A stretch of DNA of 64,000 nucleotides from Hypericibacter terrae (GCF_008728855.1 NZ_CP042906.1:744001-808000); one strand, 5' to 3'; shown: positions 35,307 to 43,980, numbered from the stretch's first letter. A program made the numbers and translations. The notes: a model not told the origin generated them from the sequence alone.

Positions 35307-35337
35307 GCCATTTTTCCCGTCAAGGAAGGATCTTGCT

Positions 35338-35790
35338 ATGTCTTTGTTCAAAACCGCCATGCCCGGCGGGCAATCTATTTCCGGCCGTGCCGGCCTTCCG
35401 GCCATTTCCGGTCGCGCCGGCCTTCTGGCGCGGCCGCTGCTGCTGGCGCTGCCCCTCCTGCTGGGACTAAGCGCCTGCGATCCCAATTTCCCCTGGATCG
35501 GCCCCGGCATCCAATATCCCGGCTGGACGCTGCCGCCGGTCGATACCACGATCTCGACCCCCAACGCGCCGCCGGCCCCGCAGGCCGAGACGGCAGCGCC
35601 AATCCCGCAGGGCCCGGCCGGCTATTTCGTCTGGGATCCCGGCCACTGGCACTGGACCGGCCAGGAGTTCGTCTGGCTCGGCGGCCATTATGTCGAGCGG
35701 CCCTATCGCGGCTCCACCTGGGTGCCGGGAACCTGGGCCCAGGACGAGAGCAAGACCGTATGGATCTGGACGCCCGGACATTGGCGGTGA
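35338..35790 (+). CDS. WXXGXW-repeat lipoprotein, copy 1
   Basis: A 150-residue predicted lipoprotein. The signal ends in the lipobox LSAC. The mature part is Pro-rich and then carries aromatic W-x2-G-x-W-type repeats: VWDPGHWHWTGQEFVWLGGHY, STWVPGTW and IWTPGHW at the very C-terminus. Repeats of this kind occur in small envelope proteins of unclear role. A good ribosome-binding site (AAGGAAGGA) precedes ATG 35338. The two similar genes at 43353 and 45810 make it part of a local family. The stop overlaps the next gene. Confidence 0.78.
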   Translation: MSLFKTAMPGGQSISGRAGLPAISGRAGLLARPLLLALPLLLGLSACDPNFPWIGPGIQYPGWTLPPVDTTISTPNAPPAPQAETAAPIPQGPAGYFVWDPGHWHWTGQEFVWLGGHYVERPYRGSTWVPGTWAQDESKTVWIWTPGHWR

Positions 35791-36599
35791 GCGGCGGGCA
35801 GCGCGCGCGGCGGGGCTTCTGGCTCGGGGTCCTGCTGCCGGCGGTGATGGCGCTGGCGGCTGTCGGGTTCGGGGTGCCGGCCTTTGCCGCGGCGGGGTCC
35901 CTCCCGGCGCCGCCCTGCGCGACGGGCGCGGCGTCCGATGCCGCCGCCTTCGCCGATCCGCCGAAAGCCCGGATCTGGCACTCCCGCGATCTCGGGGACT
36001 GGCGGCCGCCGGCCTGCTTCGGCTGGCCCCCGATGGATCTGAACCTTGTGACCGCGCTCTCGGGAACCTTCGCGTTCGACGGCGGCGGCGACGAGCTGCT
36101 GGCACGTTTCGGCGCGGCGTCGGACTGGAAGGGGATCCGCTACTGGTCGGCCTCGGATCGGCGCTGGGAGACCTTCATCACCGACTCCACGGCGCTGGAG
36201 GGTTTCGAGCACCAACAGCGCCGGCCCGACTTCACGCTGGCGGAACTGAAGAGCGGCACCGATTTCTACTTCCTGCGCGCCGACAACCGGAGCTCCAAGC
36301 CAGTCGTCTATCGCATGCAGGTCGCCGAGGCCGGGCCCGACCGCCTGGTCGTGAAGATCGGGAATGTCAGCCCGATCACGGCCCTGGTCTTCACCCTGTT
36401 CGATTCCGGCGACATCCAGTCGACCTACTTCCTCGAGAAGATCGGCCCGGGCCGCTGGGGCTATTACGCCCTCACCGTGATGCATGAAGGCGCCATGGTG
36501 ATCGGCAACCAGGACGAGTCCTATCTGACCCGTACCATAGCCATCTTCCGGCATCTCGCCGGCATCCCCACCGACCAGGAACCGCCGCTGGTGCCGTAG
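35787..36599 (+). CDS. Secreted protein of unknown function
   Basis: About 270 residues with a Sec signal (RRGFWLGVLLPAVMALAAVGFG). The mature domain is beta-rich: ASDWKGIRYWSASDRRWETF, YFLRADNRSSKPVVYRM and STYFLEKIGPGRWGYYAL. I do not recognise the family with confidence. The GTG at 35787 overlaps the lipoprotein stop (GTGA) and gives a classic signal peptide. An ATG at 35760 in the same frame has a better ribosome-binding site and is the alternative. Co-transcription with the lipoprotein is likely. Confidence 0.7.
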   Translation: MSGGQRARRGFWLGVLLPAVMALAAVGFGVPAFAAAGSLPAPPCATGAASDAAAFADPPKARIWHSRDLGDWRPPACFGWPPMDLNLVTALSGTFAFDGGGDELLARFGAASDWKGIRYWSASDRRWETFITDSTALEGFEHQQRRPDFTLAELKSGTDFYFLRADNRSSKPVVYRMQVAEAGPDRLVVKIGNVSPITALVFTLFDSGDIQSTYFLEKIGPGRWGYYALTVMHEGAMVIGNQDESYLTRTIAIFRHLAGIPTDQEPPLVP

Positions 36600-36655
36600 A
36601 ACGGCTCTCCCGCGCAGCGCCTGTCCGCCTCTGATCCCCTCCCCGCGCTTCCTTC

Positions 36656-37034
36656 TGTCATCGCCGGGCTTGACCCACGGCTGTCCGGTTGAGGTTTCTC
36701 CGAGATTGTTTAGAGCGCGGACTTGGAACGCAGAATGCGCATCTGGCCTCGTTCGGGACACGAGACTCCGAAACTGAGTCCACCCCTTCAACGTCTCTGC
36801 CTTTCACCACGTCATCTTGTCCCCTCCCCCCTTGAGGGGGAGGTTAGGGTGGGGGGTGATCGAAGAACGCGATGATGACGGAGCCTTGAGCCACACGAGC
36901 TTGGCGAACATCGAGTTTGTGGCCACCCCCCACCCCAGCCTCCCCCTCAAGGGGGGAGGGGAAGAAAGCAGAGCAACGAGATTCTCCTTCAATGCCGCCA
37001 ACCGGACAGCCGTGGATCAAGTCCAGGCATGACA
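36656..37034. mobile_element. MITE-like element with 36-bp terminal inverted repeats
   Basis: The left end (36656-36691, TGTCATCGCCGGGCTTGACC...) and the right end (36999-37034) are near-perfect inverted repeats, including an exact block CCACGGCTGTCCGGTTG. The interior of about 300 bp has no gene and contains a complete family B repeat pair. It fills most of the 36600-37061 gap. No target duplication is obvious. Confidence 0.65.
36821..36961. repeat. Family B paired repeat element, 141 bp
   Basis: Arms 36821-36857 and 36925-36961 are inverted repeats matching at 35 of 37 positions. The inner sequence begins TGATCGAAGAACGCGATGA. It has the same length and inner start as the copy at 56557-56697, so these are copies of one defined element and not random low-complexity DNA. 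Confidence 0.92.
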
Positions 37035-37061
37035 GGCTCTACGGAATCGAGACCTCTCCCC

Positions 37062-37955
37062 TCAGAACGGCTTGCAGAAGCAGCGCTTCGGCGCGAGGTC
37101 GGTCTTGAACCATTTCAACGACAGGCGCTCGAGGGTGCCGTCGCCGATCGCGGTCGAGATCGCGCGGTCGAAGAAGTTGCGCAGCGTTGTGTCCGATTTC
37201 CGGAACCCGGCGGCAATGCCGAAGCCGAAGCGTTCGTCTTCGGCGAATTGCGGGCCGCTCAGCGCCAGCTTTTTGTCGCCCGGCAACGCCAGCATCGCCT
37301 GTAGCCAGGTGGCCGATCCCATCACGGCGTCGAGGCGGCCCGCCGCCAGATCCCGCATCATCGCTTCGGCGGTGGGATAGGCCCGGGTCCTGACCTCGGC
37401 GAACTGGCTTTGCAGGAAGGCGAGGTCGGCGCTCCCCGCCAGCGCGCCCACGGTATTTCCCGCGAGGGCGCCGCGCAGATCGGCGACCGCCGTCTGCGCG
37501 TCCTGCGGGGTCCCGGTCAGCGACAACACCTTGCCGGTGCCGAGCAGGTTCGCGAGCGGCCCGGGATCGAGCACGGCCAGCCCATGCCGCTCAAGCGCGT
37601 AGGCGGCGCCGAAATCGATCGTCTGTTTCTGCGCCTGGGTTACGGGCAGCCAGGCCATCAGCATGTCGGCGCGCCATGCCAGCAACCCCGCGACGCTGGC
37701 GTCACCCCTCCCGGAAACGATCTCGCAGTTCACCGCCATGCGCGCGCAGAGATCGTTCGCGAGCTCCTTCTCGAAGCCGATGGTGGCGGCGCTCTCGGCC
37801 GGGCTGTCGGCCGGGTTCCGCAGGGCGATGCGGACCGGGGTCCGTAAGCCGATGTGGACGGTCGTGGAGGGCGTGTCGGCGGGAGCGGCCAGCGTGAAAA
37901 GACCGGTCGCGAGAGCGGCGAGCGCGATCGCGACGGCGCGGTGGCGTGCCGGCAC
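37062..37955 (-). CDS. Family-3 periplasmic solute-binding protein (amino-acid type)
   Basis: A 297-residue binding protein. A Sec-type signal (AVAIALAALATGLFTLAAPA) is followed by the SBP family-3 pattern with FEKELANDLCARMAVNCEI and a bilobal fold. The C-terminus ends in an unusual CFCKPF. GTG 37955 is the only sensible start, 14 bp after the upstream permease stop. It is the last gene of the Pot-like transporter operon, but its family normally partners amino-acid permeases. Its role with PotB/PotC-like permeases is therefore uncertain. Confidence 0.78.
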   Translation of the reverse strand: MPARHRAVAIALAALATGLFTLAAPADTPSTTVHIGLRTPVRIALRNPADSPAESAATIGFEKELANDLCARMAVNCEIVSGRGDASVAGLLAWRADMLMAWLPVTQAQKQTIDFGAAYALERHGLAVLDPGPLANLLGTGKVLSLTGTPQDAQTAVADLRGALAGNTVGALAGSADLAFLQSQFAEVRTRAYPTAEAMMRDLAAGRLDAVMGSATWLQAMLALPGDKKLALSGPQFAEDERFGFGIAAGFRKSDTTLRNFFDRAISTAIGDGTLERLSLKWFKTDLAPKRCFCKPF

Positions 37956-37969
37956 CCCGTCGCTCGCGC

Positions 37970-38794
37970 TCAGGACGCCGCCTCGGCGGTTGCCGTCGGT
38001 TTCCTCTGCAGGCCCACGCGCCGCGTCCGCTCGGACAGGAACACGACCAGGAACGAGACGCCGAGGATGCAGGAGCCCAGCGCCAGCACGCTCGGCAGCT
38101 GGTTGGGCAGGCGCAGCTGGCTGAAGATGAAGAGCGGCAGCGTCGCCTCGTTGCCGGCGAGGAAGAAGGCCAGCAGGAACTCGTCGAAGGAGGTAGTGAA
38201 GCAGAGCAGCAGGCTCGCCACGATCCCGGGCATGGCGAGCGGGAAGGTGACGCGCCAGAAGGTCTGCCACCCGTTCTCGCCGAGATCGGCCGAGGCCTCT
38301 TCCAGATTCCTGTCGAAGCCCTCGAGGCGGGACATCATCACCAGCATGGCGAAGGGCACGCAGATCAGCACATGGCCGGCGACGATGGTGTAGAGCGACG
38401 GCTCGATCTTGAAGACATTGAGCGCCAGCACCAGGAGCGCGATGCCGAGGATGATGCTGGGAATGACCAGCGGCAGCAGGATCAGGCCGCTCACGGGCCC
38501 GCGGCCCGGAAGGCGATAGCGGGTCATGGCCTTGGCCGCAAGGATGCCGAGGATCGTGCTGATGACGGAGGCTGAGATTCCCACCTTCAGGCTGTTGGTC
38601 AGGGCCTGGATCAGCGCGTCGTTGGTGGCCATCGCGACGTACCACTGGAAGGTGAACCCTTTCAGCGGGAAGGCGACGAAGATGCTGTCGTTGAAGGAGA
38701 ACAGCGGCAGCAGCAGCACCGGCCCGTAGAGGAAGACGAGATAGAAGATGGCATAGCCGATCATCGGATCGGTATGGGCGTTGCGCTTCATCAT
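37970..38794 (-). CDS. ABC transporter permease, PotC type
   Basis: A 274-residue inner-membrane permease with six predicted helices. The EAA loop (EEASADLGENGWQTFWRVTFP) contacts the ATPase. It is similar in layout to spermidine/putrescine PotC. It is four bases from the PotB-like gene. No ATP-binding subunit gene is present in the window, so the ATPase must come from elsewhere. Confidence 0.9.
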   Translation of the reverse strand: MMKRNAHTDPMIGYAIFYLVFLYGPVLLLPLFSFNDSIFVAFPLKGFTFQWYVAMATNDALIQALTNSLKVGISASVISTILGILAAKAMTRYRLPGRGPVSGLILLPLVIPSIILGIALLVLALNVFKIEPSLYTIVAGHVLICVPFAMLVMMSRLEGFDRNLEEASADLGENGWQTFWRVTFPLAMPGIVASLLLCFTTSFDEFLLAFFLAGNEATLPLFIFSQLRLPNQLPSVLALGSCILGVSFLVVFLSERTRRVGLQRKPTATAEAAS

Positions 38795-38798
38795 CGGT

Positions 38799-39785
38799 TC
38801 AGATCTCCCGGCGCGTCATGCGGGACCGGCCCACCGACCAGAGGAAGATGCAGACCATGATCGTGATCGTCATCATCGACACCACCGAGACGGCGGCGGC
38901 GAGCGGCGCGTTGTTGCCCTTGCTGAAGAGCGACTGCACCACATTGCCGATCATGATGCCGCTGGTGCCGCCGACCAGCGTCGGCGTGATGTAGTCGCCG
39001 ACCGTCGGGATGAAGACCAGCAGGCTGGCGGCGATCGTGCCGGGGAGCGAGAGCGGCAGGGTGATGCGCAGGAAGCGTTCCAGCCGGCTGTCGCCGAGAT
39101 CGGTCGCGGCCTCGAGCAGCGAGCGGTCGATCTTCTCGAGCGAGACATAGATCGGCAGGATCGCGACCGCGGCCCAGGCATGGGCCAGCGTGATGATGAC
39201 CGCGAAGGGATTGTAGAGCAGGAACTCGAGCGGCTTGTCGATGATCCCCAGGCTGACCAGTCCCGAATTGATGACGCCGTTATAGCCGAGGATGATCTTC
39301 CAGGCGAAGACGCGGAGCAGGTAGCTGGTCCAGAAGGGCACCGTGATCAGGATCAGCCAGGCCATCTTGTGCTTCGTCACCCGGAAGGCCAGGAAATAGG
39401 CCATGGGATAGGCCAGCAGCACGACCGCGGCGGTCGAGGCCAGCGAGATCAGGATCGATTTGAACAGCAGCAGGAGATAGATCGGCTTGTGGAGATAGAA
39501 GGGAATGCCGAGGAAATAGGCGGGCGTGGAGGAAGGCTCGAAGATCGTCCAGTAATTGTCGAGCGTGAAGCTGTAGTCGATCGTCACATATTTCTGGGTG
39601 AAGAAGGACATCGCGAGCATGCCGAGCAGCGGCAGGACCATCAGCCCCACCATCACCAGCAGAGTGGGCGACAGCAGCAGATAGCCGCGGACGGCTTCGT
39701 TGCGATAGAGCCAGGCGCGCAGCCGCTGCCCGGCCGGCAGCGGCGGCATGGCATGGGAAGGCAGGGTCTCGGATGCGCTGACCAT
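38799..39785 (-). CDS. ABC transporter permease, PotB type
   Basis: A 328-residue inner-membrane permease. It has an N-terminal cytoplasmic segment, a first helix (GYLLLSPTLLVMVGLMVLPL), a periplasmic stretch with YSFTLDNYWTIF, and five more helices. The EAA loop is LLEAATDLGDSRLERFLRITLP. It forms a heterodimer with the PotC-like protein and receives substrate from the binding protein at 39890. Confidence 0.9.
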   Translation of the reverse strand: MVSASETLPSHAMPPLPAGQRLRAWLYRNEAVRGYLLLSPTLLVMVGLMVLPLLGMLAMSFFTQKYVTIDYSFTLDNYWTIFEPSSTPAYFLGIPFYLHKPIYLLLLFKSILISLASTAAVVLLAYPMAYFLAFRVTKHKMAWLILITVPFWTSYLLRVFAWKIILGYNGVINSGLVSLGIIDKPLEFLLYNPFAVIITLAHAWAAVAILPIYVSLEKIDRSLLEAATDLGDSRLERFLRITLPLSLPGTIAASLLVFIPTVGDYITPTLVGGTSGIMIGNVVQSLFSKGNNAPLAAAVSVVSMMTITIMVCIFLWSVGRSRMTRREI

Positions 39786-39844
39786 CGTGGCGCGTCTCCC
39801 CGGGCGTCAAATGGAACAATCGATTTCCACTTCGGGCTGGCCGT

Positions 39845-39872
39845 CATCCGGCGGCGACGAAGCCGCCGGATG
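39845..39872 (-). promoter_or_regulatory. Intercistronic hairpin between binding-protein and permease genes
   Basis: A perfect 11-bp inverted repeat (CATCCGGCGGC, 6-nt loop, GCCGCCGGATG) lies in the 104-bp gap after the binding-protein gene. Such hairpins often stabilise the upstream message or attenuate the downstream genes, giving more binding protein than permease. No T-run follows. Confidence 0.6.
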
Positions 39873-39889
39873 TTGCCCTGCCATCGCCG

Positions 39890-41032
39890 CTAGATACCGG
39901 CCTTGACCTCCTCATACATGGCCTGAAGCACCGGCTCGTTCTTGATCGTGGCCTGGAAATGGCCTGCCTTGATGTAGGCGTCGATGTCGCCCGGCGTGAG
40001 GCCGCGCTTGGTGAGCTCGTCGGCCGAGAGATGCGAATAGACGTTCTTGTTCGAATGACCCATGCCGAACGTGTTGACCCAGTAGATGCCGGTGTCGACG
40101 CTGAGATAGGCGTTGACCAGGTCGTAGACCATGTTCTCCATCTCGGGCTTCACCCAGGCGGTCATGGCGATGCCGCAGGTCCAGGTCATGGGCCCCTCCT
40201 TGGGGATCATGAACATGGAGGGAATGCCCTGCTTGGAGAGGTTGAGGATGGTGTCGTTCCAGGAATCCGCGGCCACGAGCTCGCCGCTGGCGAGCGCCTG
40301 CTGCCAGCCGGTGTTGTCGTTGGTATAGAAACGCAGCAGCGGACGCTGCTTGATCATGAGTTCCTTGAGTTTCGCCACCTCGGCATCCGTCATGTTGAAC
40401 GGATCCTTGGCGCCCGAATAGATCGCCGCCGCCATGACGCCGTCGATCAGGCTGTCGATCATGGAGAGCCGGCCCTTGTACTTCTCGTCCCAGAGGATGC
40501 CCCAGGTGTGCTTGTCGGCCGGCACATATTCGGGCGCGAGGTCGGTGCGGAAGGTCACCGAGGTGAGGCCCCACCAGGCGGGGACCCACATGCGTTTGCC
40601 GCCGATGACCGTGTCCGGCACGTTGTCGAGCGCGGGAATGATCTCGGGCCAGTGCTCGAGCCGCGCGGTGTCGATCGGTCTCAGGAAACCGAGGTCGTTC
40701 CACTTGTTGACCTTGTAGGAGCAGGGCATGACCATCTCGGGATGGAAGCCCGAGCGCATCTTCGACTCCGCTTCCTCCTCGTCGCCCCAGATCGAGAAGT
40801 TGGGGGCCTTGCCGTACTTCTTGTCGAACTCGCCGTGCATCTCGGGAGCGTCATAGCCGCTCCAGGTGAAGACGGTCGGCACGCTGTCGTCGGCGAGCGC
40901 CCGGGTGCGTCCCGTCGGCATGATCGCCACGGCCAGGCCCACCGAAGCCATGGCGCGGGCGAATTTGCGGCGCGTCATGCGCCCGTATTTGATCTCGTCG
41001 ATGAATTTCTCGATATCGCGTTTGGTCTCCAT
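39890..41032 (-). CDS. PotD-like polyamine/solute-binding protein
   Basis: A 380-residue periplasmic binding protein of the PotD/F type. The Tat-like signal RRKFARAMASVGLAVAI follows a 19-residue hydrophilic lead. Core motifs are TVFTWSGYDAPEMHGEFDKKYG, LGFLRPIDTARLEHWPEI and WGLTSVTFRTDL. It is the first gene of the transporter operon, in line with a role in substrate capture. Polyamine is the most likely ligand class, but related proteins bind other solutes, and the ligand-pocket residues were not checked. Confidence 0.86.
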   Translation of the reverse strand: METKRDIEKFIDEIKYGRMTRRKFARAMASVGLAVAIMPTGRTRALADDSVPTVFTWSGYDAPEMHGEFDKKYGKAPNFSIWGDEEEAESKMRSGFHPEMVMPCSYKVNKWNDLGFLRPIDTARLEHWPEIIPALDNVPDTVIGGKRMWVPAWWGLTSVTFRTDLAPEYVPADKHTWGILWDEKYKGRLSMIDSLIDGVMAAAIYSGAKDPFNMTDAEVAKLKELMIKQRPLLRFYTNDNTGWQQALASGELVAADSWNDTILNLSKQGIPSMFMIPKEGPMTWTCGIAMTAWVKPEMENMVYDLVNAYLSVDTGIYWVNTFGMGHSNKNVYSHLSADELTKRGLTPGDIDAYIKAGHFQATIKNEPVLQAMYEEVKAGI

Positions 41033-41432
41033 GGTCCGTTCTCCCCGTCATTACGAATTTTTGTTTCGTTCGTTTTCGGGCGGCGGCATGCGCGGAATTC
41101 GTTCGCCCGACGACCTTTGTTTGAATTCGACCGTACGGATGCCGCCCTAACCATAGCGCGCAGATTGACCTAGAGGAATATTCGAGATGGCGCCGGCGCC
41201 CGGCCTGCGGCGCCGGGGGGCGATGTCCCGGCGTCCGGGCCGCCTTTGGGGCCGGGCGGCGCTCCAGCCGGATGCTCATGGATAAAGTTTTACTATCGTT
41301 CCGGTTAAGGCGAGACGGGCGATTGGTAAAGGACCATTGCCGAACCGGTTTATGGCGTCGGGCCGCCGGCACGGCACGGGAAGCCTTGATTCACCTCGAC
41401 TTGGCCGGAGGAAGCGCGCAGCGTCGGTCCCG
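41033..41432. other. Divergent intergenic region upstream of the Pot-like operon
   Basis: About 400 bp between the binding-protein gene and the membrane-protein gene. It contains an AT-rich stretch (ACGAATTTTTGTTTCGTTCG, 41053-41072) near the binding-protein start, likely the promoter, and GC-rich short palindromes around 41195-41265. No gene or repeat family member was recognised. Confidence 0.5.
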
Positions 41433-42089
41433 ATGTGCTTCTCGGCCACCGCGAGTTTCACCGCCGCCGGCATCATCGGCGCCATCGGCGTCGTGACGCT
41501 CACCCGGGCGCGGAACCCGCGGGAGCTGCCCCTGGCGGCCGCGCCCCTCCTCTTCGCCCTGCAACAGGCGACCGAGGGGCTGCTCTGGCTGCAGCTGCCG
41601 CTGGCGCCCGAAGGCGCCATCTCGACCGGCCTGACCCTCGTCTATCTGCTGTTCTCGAACGTGTTCTGGCCGGTCTATGCGCCGTTGGCCGTGTTCCTGA
41701 TCGAGCCCAGTGCGGCCCGCCGCCGCCCCATGGCGGTCGGGCTCGCCGCGGGCACCTGCGTCGCCGCCTATCTGCTCTGGACGATCCTGGCGCTGCCGCA
41801 TGGCGCGCTCATTCGCGGCGGCCATATCATCTATGTGACGCAGACGCGCCAGCACATCCTGGTCGCCGCCGGCTATATCGCGGCGGTCAGTCTCCCTCTG
41901 CTGGCCTCCTCGCAGCGGACGGTGGTGATCCTGGGCGCCATCGTCTTCGCCGGCTGCGCGATCGCCTATGCCTTCTATTGGGAAGGTTTCGTCTCGGTCT
42001 GGTGCTTCTTCGCGGCGGGCGCCAGCGGCGTGATCGTGTTCCATTTCGAGAAGCAGCGCCGCGCGCGCCTCCTCGCCGCCCGCATCTGA
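41433..42089 (+). CDS. DUF6629-like multi-pass membrane protein
   Basis: A 218-residue protein with about seven membrane helices. It begins MCFSATASFTAAGIIGAIG, the recognisable start of a family recorded as DUF6629, in which the short MCFS segment opens straight into the first helix. ATG 41433 is chosen for that reason. Longer in-frame starts add unrelated basic sequence. Function is unknown. Confidence 0.72.
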   Translation: MCFSATASFTAAGIIGAIGVVTLTRARNPRELPLAAAPLLFALQQATEGLLWLQLPLAPEGAISTGLTLVYLLFSNVFWPVYAPLAVFLIEPSAARRRPMAVGLAAGTCVAAYLLWTILALPHGALIRGGHIIYVTQTRQHILVAAGYIAAVSLPLLASSQRTVVILGAIVFAGCAIAYAFYWEGFVSVWCFFAAGASGVIVFHFEKQRRARLLAARI

Positions 42090-42182
42090 GGGCCGGCCCG
42101 GCGCCATCCCCGCCGGTTGACTCGCGGGTCGCTATCGGAGGACTCTTCGCGCGACACGCAAAGCCTCCAGGGGACAAAAATC

Positions 42183-42608
42183 ATGAAGATCGTGGTGCCC
42201 GTCGACGGCTCGGACCCGTCATTGCGCGCTGTGAAGCATGCGCTCGCGATGGCCAAGGGTGCGCGCAGCGCGGAGATCCTGCTGGTCACGGTGCAGAACA
42301 TGGTGGCGCTCGGCGCCAGCGACATCGGCGTCCTGGACCCGTCGCTGGTGGTCCAGGCCGCGCGGCGAAACGGCGAGAGGGCGCTGCGCAAGGCGATCGC
42401 GCTGGCCAAGGCCGCGAAGATTCGCTTCTCCACCCGCAACGAGATGGGCGCGATCGCCGAAACGGTGGAGCGGATCGCGCGCAAGGAGAAGGCCGACCAG
42501 ATCGTAATGGGAACGCGCGGTCTCGGCGGCGTGCGCGGCCTGCTGCTGGGCTCGGTGACGACCCAGCTCGTTCACCTCGCGACGGTGCCGGTCACCTTGG
42601 TCAAATGA
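42183..42608 (+). CDS. Universal stress protein (UspA family), copy 1
   Basis: A 141-residue cytosolic single-domain Usp. It starts MKIVVPVDGSDPSLRAVKHA. The ATP-binding signature G-x2-G-x9-G-S is intact in MGTRGLGGVRGLLLGSVT. It is followed 118 bp later by a second, very similar gene, a tandem duplication. Confidence 0.92.
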   Translation: MKIVVPVDGSDPSLRAVKHALAMAKGARSAEILLVTVQNMVALGASDIGVLDPSLVVQAARRNGERALRKAIALAKAAKIRFSTRNEMGAIAETVERIARKEKADQIVMGTRGLGGVRGLLLGSVTTQLVHLATVPVTLVK

Positions 42609-42726
42609 TGCTGGCGCCGTGGGGCGATGGGGCCGCTAAAGCGTCGCAACGCCCGGCGCGATTGACTCCCCGGCCGCTTTCCATCGATTGTTCCTCGAAC
42701 AGCTTTGCCCGAGGGGAGAACCGCTC

Positions 42727-43152
42727 ATGAAGATCCTGGTCCCGGTCGACGGCTCGCCGCCTTCGCTGCGGGCGGTGCGGCTCGCGATCCGGATGACGCG
42801 CGAGGACCCGGGCTCCGCGATCGCGCTCGTCAATGTGCAGAACACCGGCACGCTCGAGTTCGGCGACCTCGGTGCTTCCACGCCGGTCCTGCTGCAGCAA
42901 CGGGTCTTGCGCGAAGGCGCCCAGGCGCTGCGGAAGGCAATCGCGCTCTGCAAGGCCGCCAAGGTCAAGTTCAGCGCCGATGTCGAGATCGGCCCGACCG
43001 CGGGGACGGCGATCCGGCTGGGCAGGAAGAAGCGCGCCGAGCATATCGTTATGGGCACGCGCGGCCTCGGCGGCGTGCGCGGCCTGCTGCTGGGCTCGGT
43101 CGCGACCCAGCTCATCCACCTCGCGCGGGTACCCGTCACGCTGGTGAAGTAG
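42727..43152 (+). CDS. Universal stress protein (UspA family), copy 2
   Basis: A 141-residue Usp of exactly the same length as its upstream neighbour. The N-terminus (MKILVPVDGSPPSLRAVRLA) and the ATP-binding end (GTRGLGGVRGLLLGSVATQL) are nearly identical to copy 1. The middle (residues 25-75) differs strongly, which implies an old duplication with selection on the ATP site. ATG 42727 gives the family's usual start. Confidence 0.92.
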   Translation: MKILVPVDGSPPSLRAVRLAIRMTREDPGSAIALVNVQNTGTLEFGDLGASTPVLLQQRVLREGAQALRKAIALCKAAKVKFSADVEIGPTAGTAIRLGRKKRAEHIVMGTRGLGGVRGLLLGSVATQLIHLARVPVTLVK

Positions 43153-43352
43153 CGCTGCCTTCGCGGGCGATCTTCATGCCAGGCCTGCCTGTGGCGCAGG
43201 CCGTCGCTGCGGGTGGCTGCGAGCGAGAATGGATCGCGCCTCACGACGTTGTGTCAGGATGTCCCACTTGAGCGTGGGCCCGCGCCTCCGCATCTATTCT
43301 GGTGTGCGTTGCCGTTCCGGCTGACAAGGAGCAAACCGCCATCGTTGCTTTC

Positions 43353-43685
43353 GTGACAACGTCCCGATTTCGTCGTGGGTTGCGGTTGGCCGTGCCGCTG
43401 CTGCTTCTGAGCGTCGGCGCCGCTGCCGCGCGGGCCGACGATTTCGTGGTGAGGCCCTATCAGCCGGGGCCCGCGCCGCAGAGCATGGCCCCGCCGCCCG
43501 CGCCGGCGCGCCCGCCCACCGCCGGCACCTCGAATTTCGGGAGCTGGCAGAAGGAAGATAATCATTTCCGCTGGCAGCCCGGCCAGCAGAGCAACGACCC
43601 TGGTCAGGCGCCGATCTGGGTGCCCGGACAATGGGGCAACGACGTCAACGGCAATCAGACCTATACGCCCGGCTATTGGCGGTGA
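43353..43685 (+). CDS. WXXGXW-type repeat secreted protein, copy 2
   Basis: About 110 residues. A Sec signal (RRGLRLAVPLLLLSVGAAAARA) precedes a short Pro/Ala-rich linker and an aromatic repeat region (FRWQPGQQ, IWVPGQWG, YTPGYWR at the C-terminus). There is no lipobox, unlike the copies at 35338 and 45810. The start is uncertain: GTG 43353 gives a clean signal peptide, while a GTG at 43302 in frame adds 17 residues. AAGGAG at 43327 lies between the two. It converges with the two-cysteine protein gene 10 bp away. Confidence 0.68.
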   Translation: MTTSRFRRGLRLAVPLLLLSVGAAAARADDFVVRPYQPGPAPQSMAPPPAPARPPTAGTSNFGSWQKEDNHFRWQPGQQSNDPGQAPIWVPGQWGNDVNGNQTYTPGYWR

Positions 43686-43695
43686 GGCCCCGTCG

Positions 43696-43980
43696 CTAGC
43701 CGCCGATACGCTCGATCCGGGCCGCCATGTCGGGGCGGACGGTGATCCGATAGGTCGCGTTGCTGCAGGACAAGATCCAGACCGGCAGGTCGGGCCGCGA
43801 CAGGTCGGGATCGCGATGGGCCTCGATCGCGCTGCCGCAAGCATGGCCCTGCTCGCGGACCTGGTCGGCGAGGATCGACCGGGCCCTGATCGGCTGGCTC
43901 TCGTCGGGCGCCTCCGCGGCGAGCCCCAGGGTCGGCAGCAGACAGAGCGCCGCGATCCACAATCCCTGCATCTTTCCCAT
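43696..43980 (-). CDS. Small secreted two-cysteine protein, copy 2
   Basis: A 94-residue protein with a Sec signal (GLWIAALCLLPTLGLAAEA). The mature domain shares QVREQGHACG, then RDPDLS, then PVWILSCSNATYRITVRPD with copy 1 at 34769. Both Cys positions and the CSNATY block are kept. Family not recognised. It again sits beside a WXXGXW-type gene, as copy 1 does. Confidence 0.75.
   Translation of the reverse strand: MGKMQGLWIAALCLLPTLGLAAEAPDESQPIRARSILADQVREQGHACGSAIEAHRDPDLSRPDLPVWILSCSNATYRITVRPDMAARIERIGG

Noticed and set aside
37956-38645. An N-terminal extension of the family-3 binding protein reading back through the PotC-like permease
   Set aside because: That stretch is out of frame with a clearly real permease and has no signal. 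The GTG at 37955 gives a normal signal peptide.
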